This document shows, piece by piece, positions 38,585-50,831 of a stretch of 64,000 nucleotides of DNA. The notes beneath the pieces are model-generated. The model did no database searches. It was not told the origin of the DNA and was given only the letters and a program-made list of their open reading frames with translations. Position 1 is the stretch's first letter; the number at the start of each line of letters is the position of its first letter. Made by a program: the position numbers and the translations under genes. The DNA comes from Medicago truncatula (taxonomy: Eukaryota > Streptophyta > Magnoliopsida > Fabales > Fabaceae), in NCBI RefSeq assembly GCF_003473485.1, contig NC_053042.1:30801262-30865261 (forward strand), written 5' to 3'.

Positions 38585-41150
38585 TTGAGAGAGAGTACGA
38601 TACAAAACAATTTATATCGGTTCCCTATAATTCAGGAGTAGTTCACTATAATCGCAACTGATTACAATTGTTCAACGACACAACCCAGAGACTTCCAAAT
38701 CTCAAACATACAAACAAGAGACTTATAATACTCGATCACAACTGAAAGAGACTTTCAAATACTCAATCATAACTTAAAGAGACTTCAAAATGCTCAATCA
38801 CAACCAAAAGAGACTTCAAGAGTTTACAACTAAATAGATTTGTTCTTACACTTGATATGCAATTAGAGGTGTAAACAACAATACACAGCGGAATAGACTC
38901 AAATACTTAGAATTTCTAAGATACAAACTTTGATAAGAAATTCTTAAGTGTTTTATGCACTTTTGATTTGACATAGTAATGGTGCAGTTAAAATAGCAGA
39001 GTCTTGTTATTATTCTTCAAGTCTTCAACTCCTTATATAGGCAAGGATTTGAGAGACGTTGAAGAAGCGTGTCAACGCATTAAGAGTCGTTGAGAAACTT
39101 TAAATCAAAGATGTTAGACCATTGCCTTATATGGATAATCTCATTGATTAGACATTTGAAATTTCTTTACTGAAACTAGAATTATTTGTTAATTATTTTT
39201 GTCCTTGCAGTTCTTTGTATGTTTCTACACGTGGTCAGAAGAAGACAAATTGTACTATCAGAGTCTTGATAGGGACGACTGCATAAAAGGACAAATTTGA
39301 TGTATCTTTTGGGTCCCTCAGAATTTTCTGTACTTCAGAGTCTGATGCAGATCTTCAGCTTCTAAGTAGCTTTGTTTCTTCTGATCTAATGTGTTGATTA
39401 TGGTTAACCTTTCTTTGGATCTTCTACCATAGTCTTTTTAGCTTTTCTTTGTGCTTCTGATGTTTTTATACACGTTCAGACTTTGTTAAATTTTAATTTA
39501 TGGTTCTGCACATTTGAACATACATTAGCATATCATATGGTTCTTTAATACTTTGTGATCAATAAATTTTAGAGGATTTGTACTAACCAATATTGTCCCA
39601 ACAATCTTCCTTTTTTTGATGATGACAACCACGAGTATTTAAGACATTGTTGTTAATCTAATTAACCAGTTGACTTCATAGTATGAGGTTTGTAAGCTCC
39701 TCCTGAGTCTGATAGTCCATAAGGTGAGGTTTGCAAGCTCCCCCTAAGTCATATCTAGATTATTTAAATTCAATTTTGATCAATTAAAGATGTAACAAAG
39801 CATATTGGTTTAAACTGCTTATCAAAGGAGTTTAAACTTAGCACAAACTAACTTAGATTTTTAAAAGCAGCTATATTCTAAGTTCCTTAGATTTATCAAA
39901 CTGTATTTCAGACTCAGAGCCTAAATACTGATTTCTTTACTCCCCGTTTTATCATCAACACAAAAAAAAAATACACATAAAATAGATAAATTATGCATTG
40001 AGAAAGACAGAGTATATAAAAGATGCATAGATATTTAAGTTACAATACAAATTGTCTTAAGATATGTGCATAAAGCGAGTAAACAAAAATCTAAGGTTTG
40101 GAACTAAGTAGCTGGGTAAGGGTCTTCAAACTAGAGTTGGTTTCATCTTGTTGTGCTTTGATCTTACCTTGGCGTTAAATCATTCCATCCATCTTCACTT
40201 GCAAGTATGCATTGCTGCTTTAAGACCTTGCAATGTGGCTTCCATATCCTTTTGTTTGGATTTCTGCTTAGCTAACTCAACCTTCACAAATGCTAGTGTA
40301 GGGTCTTCATAGCAGTCTCTTCTGATAGAGAGCTCCTCAGGCTGCAGCACAATTCTTTTGGAAAAAGGTGGTAAGGAGAAAAACTCATGCAGGTCATCCA
40401 CTAGAGGTTGTTTGGGAGGTTCCAACTATCTGAGGATATTCGTCCTGAGATCTACTATGTCCATAACTCTTCTGACCTTAGCAAACAACCTAGACAAATT
40501 TCTCTTTGCGTATCCAGCTAACAGTTGCTTGAGCTGCTCCAAAGCCTAATTCATCGTCCTCCACAGTTGCTCCCAGTGTTCAACATTCCTCTCAAAATTT
40601 ATAGTTGTCACTCTTTCTATGAAAATTTCTTTGACTCTTGCATAAATAAGGTTGAATTCCTTTTATGTTAGAATGATGAGGAAGATGTATAGGGATAAAG
40701 GTTTATCTTTTATAGCTAGAGGGTAGTCTTGTAGGCATGTAAAGTATGTCATGGTCAGATTTATAGCCAGATGCTTCATTTCTGATTGTGACTAGATCCA
40801 TGGGTTGGTGAGGTGTTTGGTTAGATGAAGTAGCTTCTGTTTGGGTCTCAATTTGGATAGTCTGTGTAACTTCCAGTGCATTAGGTGCAATCTCAGCTAC
40901 TTGGCCTTGAGAAAATATTTCGATGGGGATAGGAGAAGATTGAGGTTGAGTTACAATATCTAGTGTTGGATCTGATGTGTTAGTAAATTGGAGATTGAAT
41001 GATGAACTCAGTGTAATTTGAAGGTGATGGAGGTGTAGGTGATTTGTTGTGGTTCTTTTATGGTTTGGGAAGCATTTGGAATGGTTTGTTGTTAAGGAGA
41101 AGAATGTTGGGATGGGAAAATGTTACCATTAAAGTGTCTTGCTAATTCAT
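38583..41150 (-). mobile_element. Truncated Copia/SIRE-type retroelement, 3' part
   Basis: On the minus strand GTTGTCATCATC, AAAAAAAGGAAGATTG, then TTGGGACAATA is read near 39630-39595. In legume SIRE-like elements this string closes the internal region (a polypurine tract before the 3' LTR). The LTR would then begin at about 39603 and run to about 38583. Minus-strand sequence from 39604 to about 41150 would be internal, with a 76-codon open frame at 40425-40195 that I do not recognise. No integrase or reverse transcriptase is seen. The limits are estimates. Confidence 0.45.
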
Positions 41151-41655
41151 CTAGAACCGCTGACATGAATACGCATGAAACACTGATAGGGCAGGTGAAA
41201 AAGTTTGAATGTTTTAATATATATATATATTTGGAAATAACAATGCATAACTTCTTTCAAGAATTTATTTTCATTCACCAAGTGACATGAGTTTATATTT
41301 TTAAGTCATATCTTCTTTTCTCAAGTGCATTAAGAACTTTATTCTATAAAATATCATTGATTGATATGTTTGATATAATTGTGTAATTCATACTAAGGAT
41401 TCCAATGTGTCATGAAGGGAATTTATATAATATCCATTTCCATCTGTTAGGCATAAATTGGTGGGGGCGAGCTAAACCTAAAGCTTAGTGTGTTCACACA
41501 CGCTTTGTAGTTATTTTATCAACCATTGTCATATTCGTCTTTATCATTTTCTTCTTGTTCAAGATCTGTAGTAATCCCCTAACACAAAATTTCACAATCA
41601 TTATATTTGATTTATGATTTATTTGTGATTAACTAATGGCTGCAACATTGACACT

Positions 41656-42555
41656 GATAGTGGCGGAGCCAGAAAAAAATTAGGTGGGCCACTAAAATAA
41701 ATTTAAACTATAATATATAAGTCTAAAATTTTCAGTTGTAGTAAACATTACACACAATTTTTTTTATAGCGAACCAAAAATCTATAATACAAAAAATTAT
41801 AGCAACTAAGCATAAAGTAGATCCCAAAAAAATTAAATATATGCCTTAAAGTAATTTTTTACGTATTACGAGTAGCTTGAAATCAATAACGAACAATTCA
41901 CCACATAAAAAAGTATACACTTATAATCATGTAAATAAATTTTAATTTAATAAAAAGTATAATATTTATAAAATTAAATATATGTATGATATAATATTGT
42001 TAAAGGATTCTGTCAAAAAAAATATTGTTAAAGGATATTTTAACATATAATAAATTCTTTTATAAAAAAAGTATATAATAGAAGGTTTGTTATGTTATGT
42101 TATCTATACTAAGGAGAGAATGATTCAACAAAAAAACAAAAAAACAAAAAAAAACAGAGAGAATGATCGTACTTATTTGAAGAAAAAAAATCAACAAAAA
42201 AGAAAAAAGAAGTTGTGTTTCATTCCCATAAAACCTATAATATATGTATAACAATAAAAAACATGACATTTAGGATTGGTTAAATAAATTTTCTTATACT
42301 CCCATATTGAATTGTTTTAATTTAAAAATAAATTATTAAAGGCAAAAATTCAGGTTGAGGGGATGAAAACAACCAACATTCAAAAATTATAATTATTAAT
42401 CACTGGCCGCACCTTTAAATATATTACATAAGGGCAAACTACAATATATGTATAATATAAATTTAAACTATAATATTTGTAAATTCCTATTAAAAATTAT
42501 TTTATTGGGTTTGGGTGGATCTTGACTCACCCATGCCCATGAAAAGATCCGCCGC
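41656..42555. mobile_element. hAT-type non-autonomous element, 900 bp
   Basis: The ends are GATAGTGGCGGAGCC at the left and GATCCGCCGC at the right; imperfect inverse copies share the GGCGGA core common at hAT termini. The flanking 8-bp repeat TTGACACT (41648-41655 and 42556-42563) is perfect, as expected for hAT. The interior is very A/T-rich and holds no transposase. Confidence 0.78.
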
Positions 42556-42563
42556 TTGACACT

Positions 42564-43977
42564 ACGATGAGCACTCACATTATTATTTTTTACATGAAGG
42601 AAAACATTGTCACATTTGATTTTGGATAACAAAAATGTTTTTAAAACACATACCAACATCTACAATTGTAACATAACTCTCTTGAAAAATAAAAGATTGT
42701 ATTGAATAAGGTGGCAACAGCATCAACAATATTAATATTTAATGATTCATTGTTAATATATTTTGAAAAAAGTTTGAATTTATTTAAATGAATATATTAG
42801 TATATACTTGTATGTTTTTATAGTAACATGAAAATGAAATAGTTAAATTGTCAAATACTTATGTTTTTATTTAAATGAATATATTAGTATGCTTATGTTC
42901 TTGCACAAGGGAAGTTAAAGAGAGCGTATGAAAGACAAAATTTTAATTTTTTAATTTTTTTCTTGCACAACGCTTGTTTCAAGTCTTGCCATAATTTCAA
43001 TCGCTAAAGACAATTATAACATCATCAGAGGAGGTGGACGACAATGACTTCTTCTTTTACTAAATCTAGCTATAGTGTTGCAGGAAGATGAATTGACAAT
43101 GACAGTAACGGCGTTGTCGGAAGCTGAATTGATTGTAACGGCATTACTGGAGGTGCTGGTTATTGACCTAGTTTTGCATTTGCTAGCCATTGGAAAATGG
43201 AGTGAAAAGAGAATGTGAAAAAGTGAGAGATTGAAACATATTTTCATGGTATTGTTGTTTTGTACAATATGTTAATAAATTAGAATTGATTATCTCATGC
43301 ATTTTTTGCTTAACTTGAAAATAATTTGGATATGTTTTAAATTGTTGTATATTGGCAAATGTTCATGTACAAAAGGGATCCAGATTCCATAACTTTTTTG
43401 CGGTAAAAGTTATGTAACTTTGTTCAATCTTGACATTTGGTTTAATCTCATGGTTTAGAATTTAACACATGTCCCAATCTTTATTGTGTTATTAGAAAAA
43501 CAAACAAAAAATATTGATATCCGTTTTACAAAACACAGTACTTGTACCACAACCCATATCCATGACCCATTTCTCTCATCACAAATTGCCAAGTTCAACC
43601 TTCAGACTGCATCTACGGCAGTCGTCCACTGCGCCGTCGTCTGCAACCATCACCATCCATATGCGAGTATCGTCCATCCCTATGTTCTCATTTTGATTTG
43701 TTCACATATTGAGAGTTGAATTTTTTAAGACTTTAATTTTATTTCATAAATTTTGTTAGTACCACTTATTACCACTTCCAAGAACCATGTGTCGCCGTCT
43801 TGCTCGTTCGCTACGAATCTGTTCAGAGCTCATTAGGTAAAAATCAATGTTTGAAAATAACTCTCTTCCCCATCTTAGAAAATAATAAAACGAAAAAAAA
43901 AATAGATCAAATTAAATAATTATAAAAACAAAAAAAAAAAACAAAAATAGATCAAAAAAAATCCATCCACGTTTCAA
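42564..43977. other. Intergenic sequence, no secure gene
   Basis: A minus-strand open frame (43014-43247, Ser/Asn-rich) and plus-strand frames near 43490-43720 are short and match no family I know. The stretch 43560-43690 is GC-richer than its surroundings and could be part of the same decayed locus as the TIFY fragment that follows. Confidence 0.4.
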
Positions 43978-44450
43978 GGTTCCGGCCCCAATGCGGGCGT
44001 CGACGCTCAACGTTAAATTCAATACGAAACTCATGCTCTAGATGATTCCAAATTCGATGTTGTTTATGGGAATGGAGGTGAAAATCATGAATTCACACTT
44101 CAACGCTTTGATGAGTCTGATCAGTTTACGCTGTCGTTTCGTGATCAAGTTTATGTATTCAATTATGTTACGCCTTCTAAGGTTTGATTCTCAATTGTTG
44201 AATACTTTGTCATGATCTTATTTTGTTTATTATTGATTTTCGATTCTGTTAAATTCTTGTTGCCGAAATTAATTTATGTTGAATAAGTATAATGAACGAA
44301 ATTTGAAATTTGTTTTGATAAAGTTAAATTTTTTAATTATTTGCGATTGAAAATTTGTATTTGGTTTCATGTTTCAGGTTCAATTGGTGCTGTTATTGTT
44401 CGATAGATGTGAACAACTGGTGTGGATGTGGTGCCTCAACAAAGTTTGAG
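43978..44450 (+). pseudogene. Relic of a TIFY/ZIM-domain GATA-type (ZML-like) gene
   Basis: Two exon-like pieces, 43978-44181 and 44378-44450, are separated by a GT-AG intron. The first reads [11 protein letters not shown] and [20 protein letters not shown] then TPSK. The second continues VQLVLLLFDRCE. Together they match the TIFY domain of ZML/GATA24-type factors (consensus of the type LTLSFQGQVYVFD.V.PEKVQAVLLLLGG). A TAA at 44014 breaks the frame, and the GG after the leucine run is replaced. No CCT domain or GATA zinc finger is recognisable downstream; a basic scrap (RRPERKRK) near 44470 may be left of the CCT region. The retained intron argues for segmental duplication rather than a retrocopy. 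Confidence 0.65.
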
Positions 44451-46699
44451 GGTGGTATGTTTTATGGGAGGAGACCAGAGAGAAAGAGAAAGATTTTTTT
44501 TAGTAAGCACAATTAAAAAAATTGTATTTTTGTAAAATGATGCTTTTAATGACGTTAGAAATTCATACACCATAGGTAATGAGCAGACATGTTTTCCCGT
44601 AGAACATTGTGTTGCTTGTGTAATAAATGGGACATTATTGGTAAAGAGACTTGTAGTTAAATTCTTATTTGTATCATCAACGCTCTTTTATTGAAATTGA
44701 AATAATGCATTTACTAAAACGAATAAAGAAATAAAAATAATATCCATTGTAATTAAAGTGGTGTATGGTAGAGTTGTTCAACCTGTTTATAAAACCTTTG
44801 TGATCCTTGATTATAATTTGTAGTTTGTGTTTTTAAAATTTAATTGACCTTGAATCTCATGCTCTATTATGATGTTGGCTAATATTGTTTACATCTGGAC
44901 ACATACATTATCTTAATACAGTTTGAATCAATTGAATATTTAATGGTTCATTGTTAAAATATTTTTAAAAAGTCTGAATTTATTTAAATAATTATATTTA
45001 CATGTTTTTGTATATTTATAGTAACATACAAGTGGTGTGGTTAAATTGTAAAAAATGGGAATAACATAATTTTTTAGTATGTTGTTTAGAGTAAAAAGTT
45101 ATTATATTTAGAATTGATTATCTCATATTATATTTTCATTTATTGCCTATCATGAAAATAATTTAGATAAGTTTTTTTTCTTCGAGTAGATTGGTGGTTA
45201 GAAATTCAATTTTTTTATGGTAGTGGGGTGTTAAGAGTTCGAATCCTGATCACTACACATATTATATAATGTTTCTACCAACTGAGCTAAACTCACAAAA
45301 ATAAGTTTTAAATTATTTTAAATTGAAAAAGGTTCGTGTAGAAAAGTTATATAAAATATTATTGATTTTGTTTCATTGTTTATTATTCTTTTGTGATTAT
45401 TTGGATTAACCATAAAATAATTTTAAACGTGAAAATTTAATTTAACACATGTAATTTACAATGCATGTGTTAGTTATGTTACAAAAATGTTTATTAGAAT
45501 AGAGTATAAATAATTTCTAAAGTGTTTTATTAAATTTTATGCGGAATATACAACTTGCATGTTTAGTCTCACCTTCTTAAAAAAAAGGTTTACTCTCATC
45601 TTGTGAAATTAAAGTTGATTATGCAAATATATAATAATGTTTTTGCTAGTGCCATGTATATTGAATGCATTCAAAGTAAGATATCTTGGATATATAAGAG
45701 AGAAGTAGAAATTCAGATTGAAATTCATGAAAATTATTAATACCAAAGGCATAATGTTATAAAAGTTTGTATATTGTTACAATATACTTCATTGACAAAA
45801 TGTAATTGTTTGATGATAGTTGGTGAATCATGCCATGATTTATGAGTATATTAGTTAATTTATATAAATACGAGAATTCAAAAGTTTATGTGATTGAGTG
45901 AACATTCAAAGTTAAAAGTTAAAAGAAAATATTGCAATTATTTGAAGAATTTATTGACAATGATATGATGCCTTCAATATGATGTTAAACACGCTCGCAA
46001 AATTATTGGATGGTTTGATTCTAATACTTTCTTAAAACTTTATCGAAACTCTGAGTGGTTGAAATCTCTAGGTGCTTTGATTTCAATGCTTTCTTCAAAA
46101 TTTAACCCTTTTGAAGTCGTTGATGGAGCAAATACCTTTTCTTGCTATCATTGGTATCCTTAACTTGAACAACCTATTCGTTGAACCTTTCAATAAAGTC
46201 TTGAGAGGTTCGTCTTTTTTTTGTTTTGTTTGGATGACACATAGACTCTCCTCTGACCTATGCCTTGACTCTAGATACGGGGCCTTTGAAAATGCAAAAA
46301 TATGGGATTCCAAACCTCTAAGGTACATAGATAGTTGATTCCTCTTGCTAGATCAAGGCATTACGATGAACTTCACGGACTCTGGGAACTAATTAGAGTC
46401 CTAAAAGTTTGGTGTTCAATGGGAGACCTAATTGTCAATTCTTCACATGAGCTAGGCGTTTGCTTTGTGCTACGATGATCTTTGATTGATGTTGAATGCC
46501 AACTAGAAGGTCTTGGAGAAAGTTTTTCATTTCATATTCACAGTTGAAGTTGGATCTTCTGGGTCTTCAAGTTTTTGACTGGAACATCTTGGTTGTGAAA
46601 AGGGTTAGGAAATGTAGGTTGTTATTTCGTGGATGGTTTTGGTTTGGATTCAGTGAAAATGATGAAGTAGTCGTGAAGTGGAAGAAATAGTCACAAGAA
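44451..46699. other. A/T-rich intergenic sequence
   Basis: No recognisable gene. A SINE lies at 45174-45305. Around 45960-46700 the base composition is more balanced and short open frames occur on both strands, but none matches a family I know. It may be degraded retroelement sequence continuous with the LTR-like region to the right. Confidence 0.4.
45174..45305 (-). repeat. tRNA-derived SINE
   Basis: On the minus strand: TTTAGCTCAGTTGGTAGAAA (A box), then CAGGATTCGAACTC (B box), then CACCCCACTACC, and a terminal A-run (the T-run at 45171-45180 on the plus strand). This is a nearly full-length copy of the same family as 50890-51012. Confidence 0.7.
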
Positions 46700-47800
46700 A
46701 TGGGGGGTTTGAATTGTGACCCTTTTAAAAATTATTCCTGAAACTTAAGTAAGTTTATATACTCAAGATGGTTCTTGGTAAATGTTAGTCTAACATGATT
46801 AGAGTACTATGTACAGCAGTGGATTTATATAGGACCATAATGTTCTGGATTAAATAAACCTTAAATAGTTTTGACAAGGACCAGAATGTTCTGGATGAAT
46901 TAAAGCTTAACTGTTTTAAATGGTTTTAACAATGACCAAAATGTTCGGGAGAATGATTATATAAGCAGAATGATAAAAATGATATTAAGCTGAAATGTGA
47001 AAACTATTTTATCAAGGACCAGAATGTTCTGGAGAATGATTAATATAAAAGCAGAATGATAAAACAATATTATAAGCTAATTTTAAACGTGAGTTTATCT
47101 TTAGATATTTAAGCAGTTGTTTTATCTTGGACCAGAATGTTCTGGATGCAGTTGTTCAATTAATATAAGACTGGTATACTAAAATAATACTAATGATTAA
47201 GTTAGGACCAGAGAACTCTGGATTAATTTGGTTGTGATTAATTAGGACCAGAATATTCTGGAAAGATTAATAAATATTAATATGATTGTGATTGTGTGTG
47301 TATAGTGTAATTTAAATAAAAAGAGAAAGGGAAGAAGAATAACACACGAGATTTATCCTGGTTCACCAAACCAGGCTACTTCTAGTCCCCATACCTCGTG
47401 TGAGATTATCCATTATAATATCTTGTTAACAGAAACTTCTGACTAGCACTATAAGTTCTTGGTCACACCAGATCAGTCTGTTACACTCTGTATTATCAAC
47501 CTCAGCAGACTTTTACAATTCTTGATCACACAAGAAAGGTTGGAACAATTCTTTCTCAAACTATTATGACAAATAGACTTGAGACTAAAATACAATTTGT
47601 ATGATGAAAGGATTTGTTGGATCGAAATTTCTCAACACATGTTTGAGATTTAAATAAACAAACTCAAAAGATTATGATCCAATGATATAGGGTGAGAGCT
47701 TGGAGTTTGTTTGTTGTTGAAGAGTTTTTGAATGTAGTGATAATTTTCACTTGAGTGAGAGATGATTTCATTGTGTAAAAACTCTTACAAATTCCGTTGA
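46700..47800. mobile_element. LTR-retroelement-like sequence with a heat-shock-element-like array
   Basis: GGGGGGTTTGAATTGTGACC at about 46701 and CACACGAGATTTATCCTGG near 47343 are strings I recognise from legume Copia-type LTR/UTR regions. Between them lie seven copies of (G)GACCAGAATGTTCTGGA. No coding domain of a retroelement is seen nearby. LTR borders and orientation could not be fixed, so the limits are approximate. Confidence 0.45.
46831..47265. promoter_or_regulatory. Seven dispersed HSE-like palindromes (GAAnnTTC)
   Basis: Copies of a motif with consensus GGACCAGAATGTTCTGGA begin near 46831, 46876, 46933, 47016, 47130, 47204 and 47244. The core AGAATGTTCTGGA fits nGAAnnTTCnnGAn, the arrangement bound by heat-shock factors. 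The core is exact in three copies (46876, 47016, 47130). Four have substitutions: 46831 (ATAATGTTCTGGA), 46933 (AAAATGTTCGGGA), 47204 (AGAGAACTCTGGA) and 47244 (AGAATATTCTGGA, which keeps GAAnnTTC). Function is inferred from the motif only. Confidence 0.5.
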
Positions 47801-48139
47801 GAAGCTTGTAGGCCACTTCATAAACCAGTTGGCCTTTGCTTTAATTTGAATGAATTTACGCTCCAAACTTTTGCTTGAAAGAGAGACATGAAGATTTGCA
47901 TTTGGAGAATGTTCTTGAGATTGTCCAAAACATTCTTGAAAATTCAGCAAGCTCATGGAGAGAATAGCCACACGTTTTGGCAAGATGTGTGTTGTTTTTG
48001 CTTGGATACAAGTCATATGAAGTGACATTAGTGATGTCACAATATGATATCATGTATATGTCATATGGATAATAAATGTTTTCTATTTATGAGTCATTTT
48101 TCTTAATGGATCAAGAAAGCCTTTAAAGCCTATAACTAC
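47801..48139. other. Unassigned sequence, probably retroelement-derived
   Basis: A minus-strand open frame of 90 codons (48040-47768) shows no motif I recognise. The base composition matches the LTR-like region on its left. Confidence 0.35.
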
Positions 48140-48141
48140 TA

Positions 48142-48460
48142 CTCCCTCCGTCCTAATTTATAAGCAAAAAACACTAATTCACACTTATTAAGAAAACTAA
48201 TACTTAATGATTTGAGGTATAATTTTTTGTGTTCTCCTTGGAATAAGTTTCATGGAAAGATGTAAAAATAATTCGTTGGTTAAAAATTATGGAGAAAATA
48301 AAAAGGAGAATAAATTGAATGCAATTTGCATTTAATTTTACATTGAAAAAGATAATTTGTTTGAAAAAACATAATAATAGCATAAAAGTTGGTCTTTTTT
48401 ACTTATATTTTGAGACAAAGAAAATGAGATTTTTTTGCTTATATTTTAAGACGGAGGGAG
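48142..48460. mobile_element. Stowaway-type MITE, 319 bp
   Basis: The ends CTCCCTCCGTCCTAATTTAT and its inverse ending GACGGAGGGAG are the classic Tc1/mariner Stowaway terminus. They are flanked by TA at 48140-48141 and 48461-48462. The interior is non-coding, with TTATAAGCAAAAAAC at one side and its inverse at the other. Confidence 0.9.
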
Positions 48461-48462
48461 TA

Positions 48463-50831
48463 TTTATCCAAATTAAGTCATATGTTCTTTCTTTTTATGG
48501 TGAGACATTTATCCCATGATAAATACTCTTGATCACAATGATGCATAAAAAGTTCATCCTTGTCTTATGCGTGTTTTGCCTTGATGGATTTTGTTGTGTG
48601 CCAAGAACATTCTTAAGATCATTCTTGTGAAACATTTCTCACAAAAAATCATTAGTAGATAACAAGGTGGAATAAACTAAATATGTTTGTAATCCTTAAA
48701 ATAATAAAAAGGATTTTTCTTCAATAATAACAAGTATAGAATGCTTGTGATCTTTGAAACATTGAGTGAAGATGTTCTCTTTACTTTGTATCACCATAAT
48801 ATTTTTTGTAGGAACATGAGAAACATTTCTCAAAGTCAAAATTCCTTTGATTGATTTATATTCTCCCAAAACATATCTTGAATAGTGATGAAAGATTCTT
48901 AGACTATCATAAGTCTTTTATGATAGAATCTCCAAGCATATGATCATGAATTTTCTTCTATGATATTTCTCCAATCAATATCATTAATGAATGACTTAAT
49001 AAATAATTCATTCATGATTTGGTTTCTCTTCAAAGTTGATTCTGATCATTTTGATGAAATGATGAGATAATTTTGAGTGTAATATGCATCTTCATCATGA
49101 GAACCTTCTTTCATCGGAGTTGATAATGTTTTCTTCTATATGAGATGACGATACATTCTCGGTTGATTAACATTAAATTATTTGGTTGATGATGCAATTT
49201 ATCACACAATTCCTCTTGGTGATTGCACACAATGTATCTTGTCCATTGAGTATCTTTGAGATGTTTTAGTTTAGGCATGCATGTAATCATAAAGGTACAT
49301 TCAATCATTCTCTTGAATGAAACTTTTGTGCCTTTTCCATAAACTCTTTTAGAAGCTATTTGAAGATCATTCCTTTCAAATATTAACCCTTTATTCCTCG
49401 AGTCTTTAAGGCTTTGCTAAAAACCATGTGGTGACGAGGACGAGTCAATTGATCATCAAATTCATATTCTAGTTGAATCTTCAATCAACACTTATTTGAT
49501 TCAAACAATTGCTATATCTTCTTTTGAGTTTGTGATGTTACTGGTTTGGTATTACTTCTTGTCTACGTCTGTGAAAAGACTCACGTGCAAACATCAGTAG
49601 ATCACCATTAATAAAACTTAGTGTTTATTCCATAAGGTTTGTTATCATTAAAACATCCATCAAAAATATTTTTGTTTCAACAAGTCATTCTATCCACCAT
49701 GATAGTCTGGACATTACCAACGACTTCGTTAGCCAATGATCGTCCACATTAATGGTCGGCTATCAAATCTTTGAATGTAAACAGTGGTGAAACGCACGAC
49801 ACATTTATCATAGACGACACCACTAATCCTTTCAAACTAAAATCTTCAACCTGGGTGGGTGATGATAGACTGAGATTGAGATCTGTACTTTCTCTAAAAA
49901 AAGGAAGTTGTACTTACAAATACTTCAATTGTTAAGAAAGAATGCGCTAAATATGTGAGGTTTCCAGAGCAAAAAAGTGTGTACCTGAGTGGAGGTTATG
50001 AACTAACTTTCATAGGAGTGAAATTATAGTTTTATGACCCGAAAACCCTATCCAAGACAATTGTCCTTAAGGTCACATGTAGATAAATTAAGATTATATC
50101 ATAGGATATGGAATGGACATTTCAGATTCATTTAAACAACCCTAATTCAGTGTTTTTAAGGCGAGTCATTTCAGATTCATTTCAGATTATATCATGATAG
50201 GGAGACAAGATATGATGATTGTATCATATCCTACTATAATCTTTTGTTTGATACACCGGTGAAATATGATAAATTATACCTTTTTTTAATCCTATATATT
50301 TACTCTTTTGTAATTTGCGTCCTAGATTTAGGCTGGGTTAAAATCAACCTATCAGGTTAAGCAAATAAAATTTCCTTTTTAGCCCTCATTCCATATAAAC
50401 ATATCGTTCATCTTACTATCTATTCGACTCAAGCACGACAACATTTCCTTGTACATGAACACCAAAAGGCTGGAAACAAAAATCTAGAAACAACCAAAGA
50501 TTAAAGCCCAAAAACAACCATCAAACTACACCAATAAAGTAAAGAAAGCAATAAGAAACAACAAAAAGCAAAGCCAAAAAATTGTGATGAACATGGAAAA
50601 CCATCCAACAAGACAAAAGCCACACGTTGTGATGACCATATATCATTTAGATTAACTTAGGAAGAAGATGGACTAATAAAAATTCTTATTAAAATGGTTT
50701 GGTAGGAATTTATTGAATGAATCAACCCGCTGCTGATGAAGAAGGAAGAAAGAAGATGAATTTAGGAATTAACTTGAATCTTTTGGATATTGAAATGGGT
50801 CCAACAATTTTTTTTAACAAGTGATTTATTT
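48463..50831. other. Unassigned intergenic sequence
   Basis: Long stretches rich in GATCATTCTTG, AACATTTCTCA and similar words suggest old retroelement sequence, but no domain, LTR pair or gene could be supported on either strand. Confidence 0.4.

Noticed and set aside
40195-40425. 76-codon minus-strand open frame as a separate gene
   Set aside because: It lies in the internal part of a probable SIRE-like remnant; kept as part of that element only.
43014-43247. Ser/Asn-rich minus-strand open frame
   Set aside because: Low-complexity composition, no motif, no introns or neighbours that support a gene.
47768-48040. 90-codon minus-strand open frame
   Set aside because: No recognised motif; it adjoins LTR-like sequence and is probably chance or retroelement debris.
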